NCBI RefSeq assembly: GCF_000220395.1
Contig: NW_004086640.1
Span: 1 to 33,393, forward strand
DNA length: 33,393 bases
Direction: 5' to 3'
DNA from: Ichthyophthirius multifiliis
Taxonomy: Eukaryota; Ciliophora; Oligohymenophorea; Hymenostomatida
Position 1 is the stretch's first letter. Every line of letters starts with the position of its first letter. Made by a program: the position numbers and the translations under genes. The notes beneath the pieces were generated by a model, which did not search any database, was not told the origin of the DNA, and saw only the letters and a program-made list of their open reading frames with translations. Below are positions 1 to 12,514 of this stretch, piece after piece.

Positions 1-1
1 A

Positions 2-277
2 AACAATAATATAAATAATAATAATAAAAATATTTTTTTAAATAAAGAATTTAAAAATTTTAAAATTAATAAAAATAATAGTATAGTATAAAATTCAGAA
101 AGTACAAATATCACTTCTTAAGAATAATTTAAATATGGAAATAACTAACAAAACAAAAAAATTGAGAATTAATTATAAGTAAGTTAAAGATAAATTAATT
201 TTAAATAAAGTTATATTGAAGAAGAAGAAAAATTCGTACTTTTATGTAAAGCTTTATCTGATATTAATTTTAATTGA
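2..277 (+). CDS. 3' end of an Asn-rich protein gene (partial)
   Basis: With TAA/TAG read as Gln, one frame is open from base 2 to a TGA at 275-277, giving about 91 residues. It opens with an Asn-rich run, passes through a polar Gln/Asn/Lys segment and ends in an acidic patch followed by the tail FVLLCKALSDINFN. The start and any upstream domains lie left of the window, so the function cannot be told. A GTAAG near 178-182 could be a splice donor, but the frame needs no intron. The composition shift from low complexity to a compact hydrophobic C-terminus argues that this is coding. Confidence is moderate because the stretch is short and low in complexity. Confidence 0.5.
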
Positions 278-625
278 TTTATATTTTCTTAATTCTTAAA
301 TCGATAAAAATATATTATTATATTATATGAATTATTTTAAATAAATATATAATAATAATAAATAAATATATTTTTTTTTTATAAATAAAATAATAGATTG
401 TTATAATATTTAATTTATTAATAATATTTTATATTTTATTTATAAATAATTTGTTCATTATTAAATAAGTATTTATATTAATGTATATTTTTTTTTTATT
501 ATAATGATAAAAATAATATAAATTTCAATAGAAATGTTAAAATAAATTATATTTTTATTATTTTTAATGATAATTAATATTTTATATCTATTAAAATCTT
601 AAAATAAAAATTAAATTATGCTTGA
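278..625. other. AT-rich intergenic stretch
   Basis: Nearly pure A/T with TGA-rich frames on both strands. It presumably holds the 3' end signals of the gene ending at 277 and the 5' flank of the Cys-rich reading frame. No motif stands out. Confidence 0.4.
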
Positions 626-1038
626 ATATTAGTAAATGATGATATTTTTATTTAAAAGTCTATTTAAGATGAACTTTATCTTACATGTTCCCAAAATGAA
701 ACATAAACATAAAATTGCAATAAAGATATTGGCCAGTTTGTGGAATAAAAATCTCTAACTCAGGTAAAATTACTAAAAATACTTATTAAAATAAATGTAC
801 TGCTTGCTCTACAGGAAATTTTACTTTTTTAGTTTAAAATGAATGTAATTCTTATGGTTAAAACATTTTATTTTGCAGTCCTGATAGTAAGTAAATAAAA
901 GTTTGTAAAAAGGATAAAAAACTAAGTTGTGGGTATTCTTCTGATTTATTTGCTATTGATAGATTTATGAATTAATGTACAGCGTGTAAACATCCTTATG
1001 TTCTTTATGTAAAAGATGGTGATTGTGATATTGTTTGA
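626..1038 (+). CDS. Cys-rich surface-protein-like gene or remnant
   Basis: Frame 1 is open from 700 to a TGA at 1036-1038 and encodes a Cys-rich segment with CTACSTGNF near 796 and CTACKHPY near 976, plus five further Cys. Paired CxxC modules of this kind are typical of ciliate surface and immobilisation antigens and other furin-like Cys-rich proteins; membership of such a family is inference. The preceding segment (about 626-763) reads in another frame and contains TCSQNETQTQNC, also Cys/Thr-rich. The two frames do not join in an obvious way. A GTAAAA...ACAG pair at 764-814 is a multiple of three and so does not restore the frame. The region is either one gene with an unrecognised intron or a decayed gene copy. 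No signal peptide or C-terminal membrane/GPI tail is visible, unlike intact surface antigens. Confidence 0.45.
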
Positions 1039-2224
1039 TGCTAAGTTTATTAATTTATTTAATATATAAAAATAAATATATTTTTATACTTATTTAACGT
1101 TTTTTAATATATTTTAATGTTTTCAATTTGTTTTTGTCTTATAATAATATCTAAATATCTTAGTTAATTTTATTACAATTTATTTTATATCTAAATTTAT
1201 ATGTAAATATATTTTTTTTATATTAAATTAAATAATTATATAAAATTTTTATATAAAATATAAATTATTGTATATTATTAAAATATAAAAAAATAACAAA
1301 ATACAAATTTAAATATAATAAAAATATATATATATATATATATAAATATATATTTTTATAGATATATATATATATTATATATATATTATATATATAATGT
1401 TTATTTTGATATATTTATATATTTAGCTTTCTTTCATATTTTTTATTTCTAAATTTAAATTTTTATTTTTTAAAAATATTACAATCTTTTCAAAATGCAT
1501 ATTTAACTATAAAATTAAATTAAATTTGTTAATATATATCTTTCTGTTTTTAGATTATATCTTATTTTTTATTTATATATATTTATTTACTTTCTTTAAT
1601 ATATTTTGAAACATTAGTATTTAAATTTTATTTTTAATTTTTTATTTTTTATTTATACATTTTTTTTCTTAATAGACATACTATATATTTTATATTTAAA
1701 AATAATTTTTTTTTTTTTAAATATAATTATTATATATTATATATTGTATTTTACATTTTAAATTTACATTTTTATTTAAAACATATATTATATTTAATTT
1801 CATTATATCTTTTTTTTGTAATTGAGTTTTATTTATTTTTATGAGCTTTATTAAAGATTATTTTTGTTAAAATTTTGTCAACATTTAAGTATTATTTGTT
1901 TTCCATACATAATTTTATCTATTTGATATTTCTGATAATTATTTATTCTTCTAATTTTAAAGCATTATTATGAATTTAAATATAAATATTTTTATATTAA
2001 ATTATCCTTTATAAAATAAATAATTTAAAAATTATTTTTTTCTGTAATAATATAATGCTATATTAAATCAATTTATATAAAAAAATTATTCTTTGAAAAA
2101 AAAAAAAATATATTATATAAAAATAACATATTTCAATTTAAAAATACAATTAAAAATTAATAAACATAAATATATACAAATTGATATTAAAAATATATAT
2201 ATAAATATATATTTTTCTTAAAAT
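1039..2224. other. AT-rich intergenic DNA with (AT)n
   Basis: About 1.2 kb of almost pure A/T between the plus-strand Cys-rich frame and the convergent 3' end of the giant coiled-coil gene. An (AT)n tract with minor interruptions lies at about 1325-1402. I see no coding segment or RNA gene. Confidence 0.5.
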
Positions 2225-5200
2225 TCAATAAATTAGTCTAAAATTACTATCAAATTTATCTATTTATAAGCACAATTAATTCATTTTACCGAATTCTAAA
2301 TATAAATAGTTCAATATACTATCTAACTATTCTAAACTAGAAAACGCTTCATGTTAATCTTGATAAATATTTAAGAATTTTCTTGCCAATTCTTCTCCGT
2401 TTCTTACAAAGCATTTTTTTTCGATTTTAAATTAAGAAATTATATTGTTTATCCCTAATTCTTAAGCCTTTTCTTTATTATTTATATTCTATTCAATAAA
2501 AAATTTATATAAATCTAAATTTTTATCAATTAAATCAACCCCTTTTAATCCGATTTCTTTAATTCTTGCGAAATTATTTTAAAGAGCTTTTTTATTTTTT
2601 AAATATATTTTTTAAATTCTACATTTTTTCCTTCATTTATATTAATTTTTTAATTTTCTTCTTATTTTTTTGAAGATTCCTTTTATTTTTTTGACGATTC
2701 TTCTTATTTTTTTGTAAGATTCCTCTTATTTTTTTGAAGATTCATCTTATTCTTTTAAAGATTCATCTTATTTTTTTGAAGATTCATCTTATTTTTGAAG
2801 ATTCTTCTAATTTTTTGAAGATTCTTCTTTTTATTAAAAATTGATTTTTATTAAATTTTCTTTTTCATTTTATAAATTGAAAAATTCTTGTTGTTTTCTT
2901 TTAGAATCTATAAAATTTCTTCTTTTTCGAAATTAAGTTTATATGAAATTTCTTCGTTTTATTTTTAATATTTTTCAATTTCTTTTTAGTGTATTTCATT
3001 TATTTCTTTTAATTTTAATTCTTCTTCTTTTTTTTGTAAAAATATTTATTATTAAAAGTTTTCTTTGATTTAAATTTATTCGTTTATTTATTATTATAAT
3101 TTATTTATTTTTTATTATAAATTATTTATTTCTTCTTAGAATATTTTCGTATTTTTTTCTTATTATATAATTATTGATTCTTATTATTTTATATTTTATA
3201 TGTTTTCTTTAATTTTTAGTTAATATTATGTAATTTATTCTTATTATTATTAAATAGTTTCTATGTTTTAATTCATTTTTAATTAATTTATATTTATTTC
3301 TTTTTATTACTATTATATTATTTCTTCTTATTATTATAATGATCCTTCATTTTATATTTATTATTATTTGCATATTTCTTATTGTTTTTTAACATTTTGT
3401 TCTAATTATTAAATAGATTATTCATATTATATTATGTTTTATTATAATTAGTTTATTAATAAATTGTTTTATTATTATTAATATTAAAATATTTAATTTT
3501 ATTCCTTAATTTTTCCTTCAAAAATACATTATTATTATTATATTTCTTTTATTTTTTAGTCAATTTATTATTAAAGATTTTAATTTTTTCTTTTTAATTA
3601 AAAATTTCTTTTTCAAAAAATTCTATTTTTATAGTTTATTCTTAAACAATTTATTCTTGTTTTTTTTTTAAATTTTCGTTTTCTTTTTAAAATTCAAAAA
3701 GATTATTTTATAATTAACAAATTTCCTTTTAGAATTTTTCATTATTTTCTTTTTATTTGATTTCTTCTAGAGTTTTTTTTTTATTAATTTCATCTTTTTT
3801 TTCCAAAAAACTAATTTTTTTAATAAATTCATTATTCTCTTATTTAACTTTATCAATATTTTTTAAAAGATTTAAATTTTAATTTTCCATTTTTGAAAAA
3901 AATTCATTTTTTTATTACTCAAAAGTCTTATATTCCTCTTATTTTTATATTTACAAATCCTATATCTGTATCAAAAGAATTTTATTTTATTATTCAAAAG
4001 AACATTTCTATTCTTAAATTTTTTATAAATTAAATTCTAAGAGTTATATTTAATTAATTAAAATAGATTTGTTTTCGTTTAAATTTTATATTTATTCCAA
4101 AAATTATTTTTAAATATTTTCAATTTATAAATTATTTTCTAAAACTAATTTTTCATTTTAAATTTTCTCTTATATGTCATTTAAATGATCTTTTTTTTAT
4201 TTTTTTACGTTTTTTTTTAAGTTTTATTCTTTTTCTTTTAGATTTTTAATTTCTTCATTTAAATTTTTAATATTTTCTTATAAATTTTTTATTTATTATT
4301 ATTATTTTATATTTTATTCTTTATCATTTAATTTTTTTTTTTCATTTAAATTTTTTATTTCTTCATTCTAATTTTTTATTTCTTTATTTAAATTTTTTAT
4401 GTTTTCACTTTGATTTTTTATTTCTTCTTTTATTTAAAAATTCTCCTTTTCTAAAACATTAAAATCTTAAAGTATTTTTTTAATTTTCTATTCATATTAA
4501 TCACCAAGTATATCCATTTCATTTTTTTATTTTTTCAATAAATCTTCTAAAGATAAATTTTTGTTTTTTTCTTGATTTAAATTTTATATTAATTAATTAT
4601 TTTAAAATGTAAAGTCTTCGGTTTTTAATTAAAAAGCCTTTATTTATTATTATAAACATTTATTAGTTTATAAAAAATCCTATATTTATTATTAAAACAC
4701 TGTATTTTTTTAATTTTCACATTAAAATTTTTTATTTAATTATTCGTTTTGGACATTTAAATGTTTATTTTCTAAAATGAATTTATTTATTCTATCTTTT
4801 TTTTTCTAATTTTTTCTTATAATTCATTAATTTATTAATATAGTTGATTTTATAAATCTTCGTATTCTTTTTGGAGATTTTCCTTTTCATTTTTATAAAA
4901 AAACATTTGACTATTTAATTCTTATATGACTTTTTAATTTTCATCTTTTTCTTTTAGAATTTCTAAAACTAATTTTTTTCTTATTTTTATAAAATATTTT
5001 CGGTATTATTTTAAATTTCTTTTTTTCTTAATTAAACTTTTTAGTTAAATCTAAAATTTCTTAGTTTTTAAGAATTATAACGTTGTTTTTTCCTCTTCCT
5101 TTTTCTATTTTTCTTTTATATAGTTTTCTTCGAGGTTCTTATTTATATTATTCAAATTAGAAATTATTTATAACTATTCATTTATTAAATTTTTGGTTTC

Positions 5201-7480
5201 TTTTAATTTTTTTTATTCTTTTTGTTTTTTTCTGCCATTTTTATTTATAAATTGTCTTTCTCGTTTAATTTTATTTAAAACAGACTTTAAATTTATTCTT
5301 TTTCTTATAAAAATTTCTATTGTAATTATTCATTTTCTTCATATATTATTTATTAAAATTTTTCTCTTTCTTAGTTTAATTTTTATTAGAATTTTTAAGT
5401 TTCTTCATTTAGTTTTTATATGATTTTTTCCTTTTCTTGTTAGTATTTTTAAGTTTCTATTTAAAAATTTTAAGTTTCTAATTAGAATTTTTAAGTTTCT
5501 AGCTAATATTGTTAAGTTTCTAGTTAAAATTTTTAAGTTTCTTATTATAATAATTATTTTTGTTCATTTATTTATTATTAAAACATACTTTTGAGCTATT
5601 CTTTTTCATTTATTAATTATTTGATTTAATTTTAAATTTAAATTTTGTTTTCTTCATAAGATTATATTATTATTTCTTTTTATTCTTTTAATTTTTGATG
5701 ACTATCTTTTTTTATTTATTCTTATTATTATATTTCCTTTTCTATTTTTTATTGATAATCTATTTTTATATTGAAAATTTCTTTTTCATGATTTTTTCTT
5801 TATATTTCTAATTTTTCTTAATTTTTTTAATTTATTGATTTAAAAGTTATTCTTTTTCATCTAAAATTTTTTAATTTTCATTTAAAATTTTTTAATTTTC
5901 CTTTTAAAAATTTTAATTTTAATATTATAATTTTTGATTTTCATTTAAAATTTTTTAATTTTCCTTTAAAAAATTTTCATTTTCTTTTAAAATTTATTAA
6001 TTTTCTGAATTTTTTAAATCTAAATCATTTAAGAAAGACTTATTTTAATTTTAAAGTTATTACAAAAGATTATTTAATATATTATTTTTTTCAATTAACT
6101 TATTATTTAACTCTACTTATTAATTAAAATTCATTAATAAATTATTATTTTCCTTTTCAATATCCAAAAGGCTTTTATTTTTAATAGAAAAGTTTTCTTC
6201 TATTTATTTTAATTTAAAATTTAATTAATTATTCTCATTTATATTTTTTTCCAATTATCCCGAAATTCTAATTTTATAAAATTTCAACTAAACATTCATT
6301 TTTTTCAAAAGTTAATTTTTCCTTTTAAAATAATCCAATTTTCTTTAAAGTCCTTTATTTTTCCTCTCCATTTTTTCTTCCCAAACTAACTATTATTATT
6401 TTAAATAAACCTCTATTTCTTCTAATTAAATACCTTCATTAAGCTAACTATTACTTAAAAATTAACTATTATTAAATTAAAAACATCTATTATCTATTTC
6501 TTCTAGACTTTTATTTACTTATTATTAAAAATGAGTACTTAATCTTTCACAATATGAATTTTAAGTATTTAAAGGTTATTATTTTTTATTTTCCTCAAGT
6601 TCTTTTTTTAAAAGGAAGTATTTTTACTTTAAATATTCACTTTTGGATTTTTTAATGATTTCATCAAACAAATAATAGACTTAATTAGAGTTTTCAAAAG
6701 AAGATTTATTAAAAAAATCATCGAATAAATTATTTATTATTAATAAATTTTAATTAAAGTTATTTTTTTCATTCCAAGTTTATTTAAAATTGATTAAATC
6801 ATCAATTTATTTTTAAATTTCTTGAATTTTTTCAATATTAATTATAGAAAAAGTTTCTATTTTTTCAATTTACTTTTTTTATATAAAAACTCATTTTTAA
6901 AATATTCATTTTCCTATTCAAAATTATTATTTAAAATTTCATTTTCTAATAAGGTAAAAATTAAATTTTTTAACTAAAAAAATTCATCTTCTTTTTATTT
7001 AAAAATTTCTATATTTTCTTCGTCTAAAATAAGCTTTTTTCTTATACTCTAGCTATTCTGGGAAAAACACATTTTTAAATTACTTATTGATTTTATATTC
7101 TGATTTTCTGAAACGAATTTTTTTTAATTTCCTTCTTAATTATTTTCATCACAACTTACTTTTTTTTGTATAAAAAGATGGTTATTATTATATTGTTTCC
7201 TCTTTTCTTAATTATTAGAATTGTTTTGCTTGTTTTCTGAATACCAACATAATAATTTTGGAGGAGATATTTTCTCTTCTGTGTTTTCTTATTTACCTTC
7301 GTTACTACTTTCGGTATTATTACTTGTTATTGTTTTCAGGTTATTAAATAAGTTTTAAAAACTAAAGTTTTGGATATCTTTTTAATCTTAGTTTTAGGTT
7401 TTATCGATTGAATCTCTTTTTATTTAGGCGATTTTAGGGATTTAAAAAGGATTTACTTACGGAAATATTAGTGATTTCAT
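2225..7480 (-). CDS. giant coiled-coil protein, multi-exon
   Basis: ATG at 7480-7478, TGA at 2227-2225. The N-terminus (MKSLIFPQVNPFQIPKIAQI) is followed by a polar, probably disordered stretch of about 100 residues. Most of the rest is Lys/Glu/Gln/Asn/Leu-rich with heptad spacing, that is, long coiled coil. Near the C-terminus is a tandem array of about 7-residue units (2658-2832), then a globular-looking tail with ALQNNFARIKEIGLKG and NGEELARKFLNIYQD. Coding length would be near 1,700 residues. One intron is clear at 6390-6433 (44 bp, GTATTT...TAG on the minus strand); removing it restores a long frame. Other phase changes (near 5210, near 2700 and near 2605) have no evident intron, so exon structure is incomplete. 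Family not recognised; such proteins in ciliates are often structural, cortex or basal-body components. Next gene upstream is on the same strand, 475 bp away. Confidence 0.72.
2658..2832 (-). repeat. tandem 21-bp minisatellite encoding an ESSKKQ(D/E) heptapeptide
   Basis: On the plus strand the unit is roughly GATTCATCTTATTTTTTTGAA. Consecutive units start at 2675, 2696, 2718, 2739, 2760, 2781 and 2800. Lengths are 21, 22, 21, 21, 21, 19 and 20 bp, with a partial unit before the first. On the minus strand the 21-bp unit reads as Glu-Ser-Ser-Lys-Lys-Gln-Asp/Glu. The adjacent 20- and 19-bp units cancel to a multiple of three, but the 22-bp unit does not. Length differences lie mainly in the T-run of each unit. 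Confidence 0.85.
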
Positions 7481-7955
7481 TTTTTGTTTATATATTTTAT
7501 TTATTTTATATATATTTGCGCTTTTTTAAAAAATGTAATGGTATTTTATTTAATCTTTTTACTTTTTTTAATTTAATTTAATTTTTTTTGTAAAATTTGA
7601 AAATTTGAAAAATACGTTAAAATGAACGATATATATATATAATTATTATATTAAATAGAAACATAAAACAATTATATAAAGAAAAAAAAAAATATATATA
7701 TATATATATGTATGAATAAATTTTAAAAATATAAATAAAAATTATATATTTAAATTTTTTTTTATATATATATATTTATTATAATATAATAATATTGTTT
7801 CATTTTTTAATTTAAATAAAAAATAATTTAAATTATATAAAAAATATAAAAAAAAATTAATTATATATATATATTAATATTTTTTTATTTAGTTTTTTAA
7901 ATATATATTATTTTAATCTATATATATATATATTTTTTTTACAGTTTTTTTTTAA
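7481..7955. other. AT-rich spacer between two minus-strand genes
   Basis: Separates the end of the second coiled-coil gene from the start of the giant one. It has several short (AT)n runs (for example about 7629-7640, 7693-7709 and 7918-7931) and no coding signal. The promoter of the giant gene should lie here, but no recognisable element is visible. Confidence 0.5.
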
Positions 7956-10330
7956 TCAATATTAAAGACTTAATTTTCCATAATGATTATATATATAATC
8001 CATATTTTTCTCATATTAACTTTTGTTTGATTTTTTTAATATTAAAATATAAATATATATATAAAAAAATACTTATAAATAATATTTAATCCTTATTTTA
8101 TTTTATTTAAATCAATATTATTATAATCATTTCCAAATTCATTTAAATATTTACCCAATTATTCATCAACTTATATATTTACATCTTTTTAGATTGAATT
8201 TTAAACTTCAATATAATTTTTAGGAATCAGAGAATTAAAAACACTATTAAAATTATGATCTTAGATTTTTTTTTTTGATTTTTTTTGATTTTCATTATTA
8301 TCCATTTTAATTAATTTTAATTCTTAATTTCCTATTCTACATTAATCTTTTATTTATTATATATAAGGTTTAATTTTTACTGCAAAAGCTTTATCAACAA
8401 CCTAAACTTTATTTTTTTAAATAAACTTTCCTTACTATTATTATTAATATTATCTTAGTATTTATTATTAATCTGATTTTTAATATTAAATATCTAAATT
8501 CTATTATTTATTATTATTTCTAGAAGAATCTACATTTTAGAATTAATGACTTGAAAAACTATAAAATTATTTATTATTTTTATCCTATTAAGTCTAATTT
8601 GTTTGTATTGAATTTTTTTATAATGAATTTTTGTTAAAAGCTTAAGATTATTTTGTATATAAATCATCTTCATTGATATTATTTTGAGTAAAATTAATAA
8701 ATGAAGAATGTAAAACTGAAGGAGCTTTTTTATTTAAAGTTATTAAATTAATCTATTGGAGTATTTTATTTTTTTCATTTTCTAATTTTTATTAAATTAT
8801 TAATTTCTATTTATTAAAATTTTATTATTCCTATTATTTTTGGAGTTGTTTGTTTGTTTTATCTTCTATTTTTAAAAGAATTTAGCTTTTTCTTTATTCT
8901 ACGATTTTTTATATTCTTTCGGCATTATTAAGACTGTTTTCTAATTTTAAATAATATTTTAACGAATTCTTTCTTAAAAGTTACATTTGTTCCTTTTTTC
9001 TTTATTCAGCTTTATTTATTTGAACTTATATAGTATTTAATAAAGAGATTGATTTTTAGTTTTATAAAAAAAGATTTTCTTAATGACTAATTAAGACTTG
9101 ATTTTTGTATTATTTTTTTCTTTGATTTTGTTCTTGTTTTTTTAGGAGAATTTTTGTTTGATTTTCTTTGATTTGTAAACTTTTCAATAATTAATTTTTT
9201 TCAAAAAAATCTATTTTTTCATTTTCTTTGTTTTTTTGTTCGTTTAAAAGTTGTTAAATTTCTTGCGTTTTTTAAAGGCCTTTTTCTATTCTTTTTTTCT
9301 TATATTCTTCTTATTTTTATAAATAACTGTTCTTTTAGAATTCTCTTTTTTCGAAATTTTTAAATAATTTTTTATATTTTAATTCCTATTATTTTTGATT
9401 TTCTTCGAGTTTTTTTTATAATTATTCATTATAAATTGAATTTTGTTCTTATTTTTATGATTTAAATTAAAAATTTCTCTCTTTTAATTAGTTAGATTTC
9501 TCGATTTCTTTTTTTAGGAATTTAAATTATTTATAAGATTCTAGATTTCATTTTATTTTATTTTTTATTTATTTCTTTCCACTATTTCCTTTTTATCTTA
9601 TGCTGTTTTTTAACCTTAAATTGTCCTCTCTTCCCTTATTTTTAATTGCTTTTCCGTTCCTTCGACTGTTTATAATATTAGAGTTTATTCATTTACTTTT
9701 TCCTATTCTTCTTCGAAAATTCTTTGCTAGATCTTTTTTTCAAGCATTTATTTATCGTTTTTTTCAACTTTTACTTTTTTTATTTATTTATCTTTTTATT
9801 TTTTTTCGATTTCTAATTATTATTAGAAATTCTTTAATAAAAAATTAATTTAATTCTTTTATTTTAATTTTATATTTATTAATTTTTCTTAATATTTTTG
9901 TTTTAAAGATTCTTCTTGCGAATTTTCTACTGGTTAATGTGTATTATTTAATTATGAAATATTTTGTTTATTTTATATTTTTTATCTTAACTATTTTTTT
10001 TCATAAATATATAAATAATGCTTTTTTTTTGATTATTATTTTACTTCTTTTATTTAGTTTATTATTTATATTCTTTTTTCTTATTAATGTTAATATTTTA
10101 AATCAATATAATCTTATAATAACTCTTTTGGGATATTTATATTCTTTTTATATTATTATTCTCTTTCTATTTCATCTCTAGTTTTAAGTTATAAGTCTTT
10201 AATTGTATAGCCTAATTAATTCATTGCTTATAATGAAGTGGGACTTTTTATTTATTCTTATTTGTTAAGATTTATATTTTATATACCTAGAAATTTCTTA
10301 TTCTTTTTGACAATTTATCTCTGAAATCAT
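7956..10330 (-). CDS. coiled-coil protein with low-complexity C-terminal half
   Basis: ATG at 10330-10328 (MISEINCQKEQEIS). A 43-bp intron at 10244-10286 joins it to SPTSLQAMNQLGYTIKDL, then a long charged coiled coil rich in Lys/Glu/Gln (about 9300-10230). The C-terminal third is different: Ser/Asn/Gln-rich sequence, then KVQVVDKAFAVKIKPYIQQI and a compact tail with VDEQLGKYLNEFGNDYNNID. A 53-bp intron (8020-8072) precedes the last exon, which ends YNHYGKLSLQY with TGA at 7958-7956. Both introns begin GTAT and restore phase exactly. Other splice sites in the middle are not resolved, so exact length (about 700-750 residues) is uncertain. I do not recognise the family. It lies head-to-tail with the giant coiled-coil gene and 187 bp from the stop of the upstream Gln/Asn-rich gene. 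Confidence 0.7.
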
Positions 10331-10517
10331 TTTTTATTTTTTTAGTAAAAATTATTATTTATTTTATGTAAGTTTTATTTTTTATTATAAAAAAATTGTT
10401 TACATATATTTATATAATTATAATAAAATAAAATTAAAATTAATAAAATATATTATAATTAAAAACAATTTAAAAAATAATCATTATTTTTAAAATTATT
10501 AATTCAATTATTTTTCT
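10331..10517. other. short AT-rich spacer
   Basis: 187 bp between the stop of the Gln/Asn-rich gene and the start of the coiled-coil gene, both on the minus strand. A/T runs only. Confidence 0.4.
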
Positions 10518-12465
10518 TCATTATATACCTATTTAAAAAAAAATATTATATATTTAAATTTTTATATTATTAAAATTTACATTAATAGAAAAAACATTTA
10601 TTTATTAATGAGATGTTAATACAGACTCTTCACTTTTAATTTTATTTTTTTTAAGTTTTTCTAATATAACACAACTTGCACTACTTTTTTAAGCATTATA
10701 TATATTTTATGATTATAAATCTACTTAACTAGTTATGTTTGATTAAATTTTAATATTTTAAAGATTTTATTAAAGATTCAAATTAGTTTAATGTTATTAT
10801 TATATTTTTGAAGTATTATTAACATAATATTTATTTTAATCATAATATTACTAGTATATTTAATTTTAGTGATTTGATTATAAAATTTAGGAATCAATTT
10901 TAGGCTTTATTTAAATAGGTAAGATATTAACTTATGATTCAATTTATTTTTATTAAAAATTTTATTATAATTATTATTGTAATTGTTATTATTATTATTA
11001 TTATTAATATTATTATTATTATTAATTTATTGTTTAATATATCTATTATATGCATTGTTTAAATACTTATTAATTGTTTTATTATTAAATTTTTGGTTTT
11101 TATTAAATTTATAATTATTTATTATTTATTAAATTACTTGAAAAATTTATTTATTCTTATTTAATTTATAATTAGTCTTAATTTTTTATAATTTATTATT
11201 ATAAATTTTGCTAATTTTATGATTCTATTTGTTTTTAAACTTATATATTAATGTCTATTTATTAAATATTATTATATTTTTATGTTTATTATTATTATTC
11301 TTATCTATAAAATGATAAATTATTTTTTTATGATTTTTAAATTTATAAATTTTATATTTATTATATTTCTTATTAATATATTTTTTATTTTAATTATTCT
11401 TATTATTATATTTTTTATTTTTATTATTCTTATTCTTATTATTATTCTTATTCTTTACCTTTTTCTTTTCTTCTTCTTATTATTATTATTATTATAATTA
11501 TTATTATTATTATTATTATTGTTATTATTATTGTTATTATTATTTTTATTATTCTTAATAAATTTACTTTTATGGAGATGGATTCTGTTTTTCTTATAAA
11601 TATGAATTTTCTATATTTTTTTTTATTTGTTTTGCTTATTAATTATATTGTTTTTATTATACTTATTATTAATTTATAAATAAATTTAAATTTTATTATT
11701 TTTGTATTTATTAATTTTTTATAAATTATTATTAACAACTGATTTCCTATTATTTTATTATAACTTATAATTCTTTATTATTTGATTAGTTTTAATTATT
11801 AGGTTATTACATTAATATATTTTTTTCTAAATTTTATTATTTTAAATTGTTTTATTATTCACATAAAATAATTTATTCTTTTTATATTTATTTTGTAAAA
11901 TAATCTATATTAATTATTTTATCTTATTCATTTAGTTTGTAGTTTTATAATTCATTTATGTTTATTATTTTATTTTAAGTTTAAATAATTTATTACTTAT
12001 TATTATTTGATTAATTTTATTATTAATTTTTTTATTTTTTTTATTAAATTTTTTAAACTTAAAGATTTTAATGCGATTAATCTTTTTATAAAACAATTAA
12101 TTGGCTATTATTTTTTAATAAATACTTATTTAATTAACTTTATTATTTAAAACGAGATAAATTTTCTTTTTACAAATTATCTTTATAATTTGATGTATAA
12201 AATTATATATTTTATTATAATTTTCTATTTTTTTTCTAATTTTTTCTTAATTCTAATAAATGTTCTTTAGAAATATCTTTAGTATTATTGGAAAGAGACT
12301 TTTGCTTTAATTATCTTTAATTTTCCAATCTTTAAAAAAGTTTTTCTTTTCTAAATTAAAGAGCTTATTATAAATTAATCTAAATACTCTCACATTAAAA
12401 ATTTTTATTATTTTCTTTGTTATTAATACTTTCTTCATCTTATTCATGAATAATTTATTATAAAA

Positions 12466-12514
<49 letters not shown>

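Noticed and set aside
6310-6440. Apparent frameshift in the giant coiled-coil gene
   Set aside because: A 44-bp GTATTT...TAG intron at 6390-6433 restores the frame and gives continuous coiled coil, so no damage needs to be assumed.
9600-10181. Membrane-protein-like plus-strand ORFs
   Set aside because: Antisense shadows of the coiled-coil gene on the minus strand, where the same bases give charged heptad sequence. The same applies to 5193-5423, 11282-11497 and 13069-13368.
10975-11560. Possible CRISPR-like or satellite array of ATT repeats
   Set aside because: Simple trinucleotide microsatellite within a Gln/Asn-rich coding region; there are no spacers of unique sequence.
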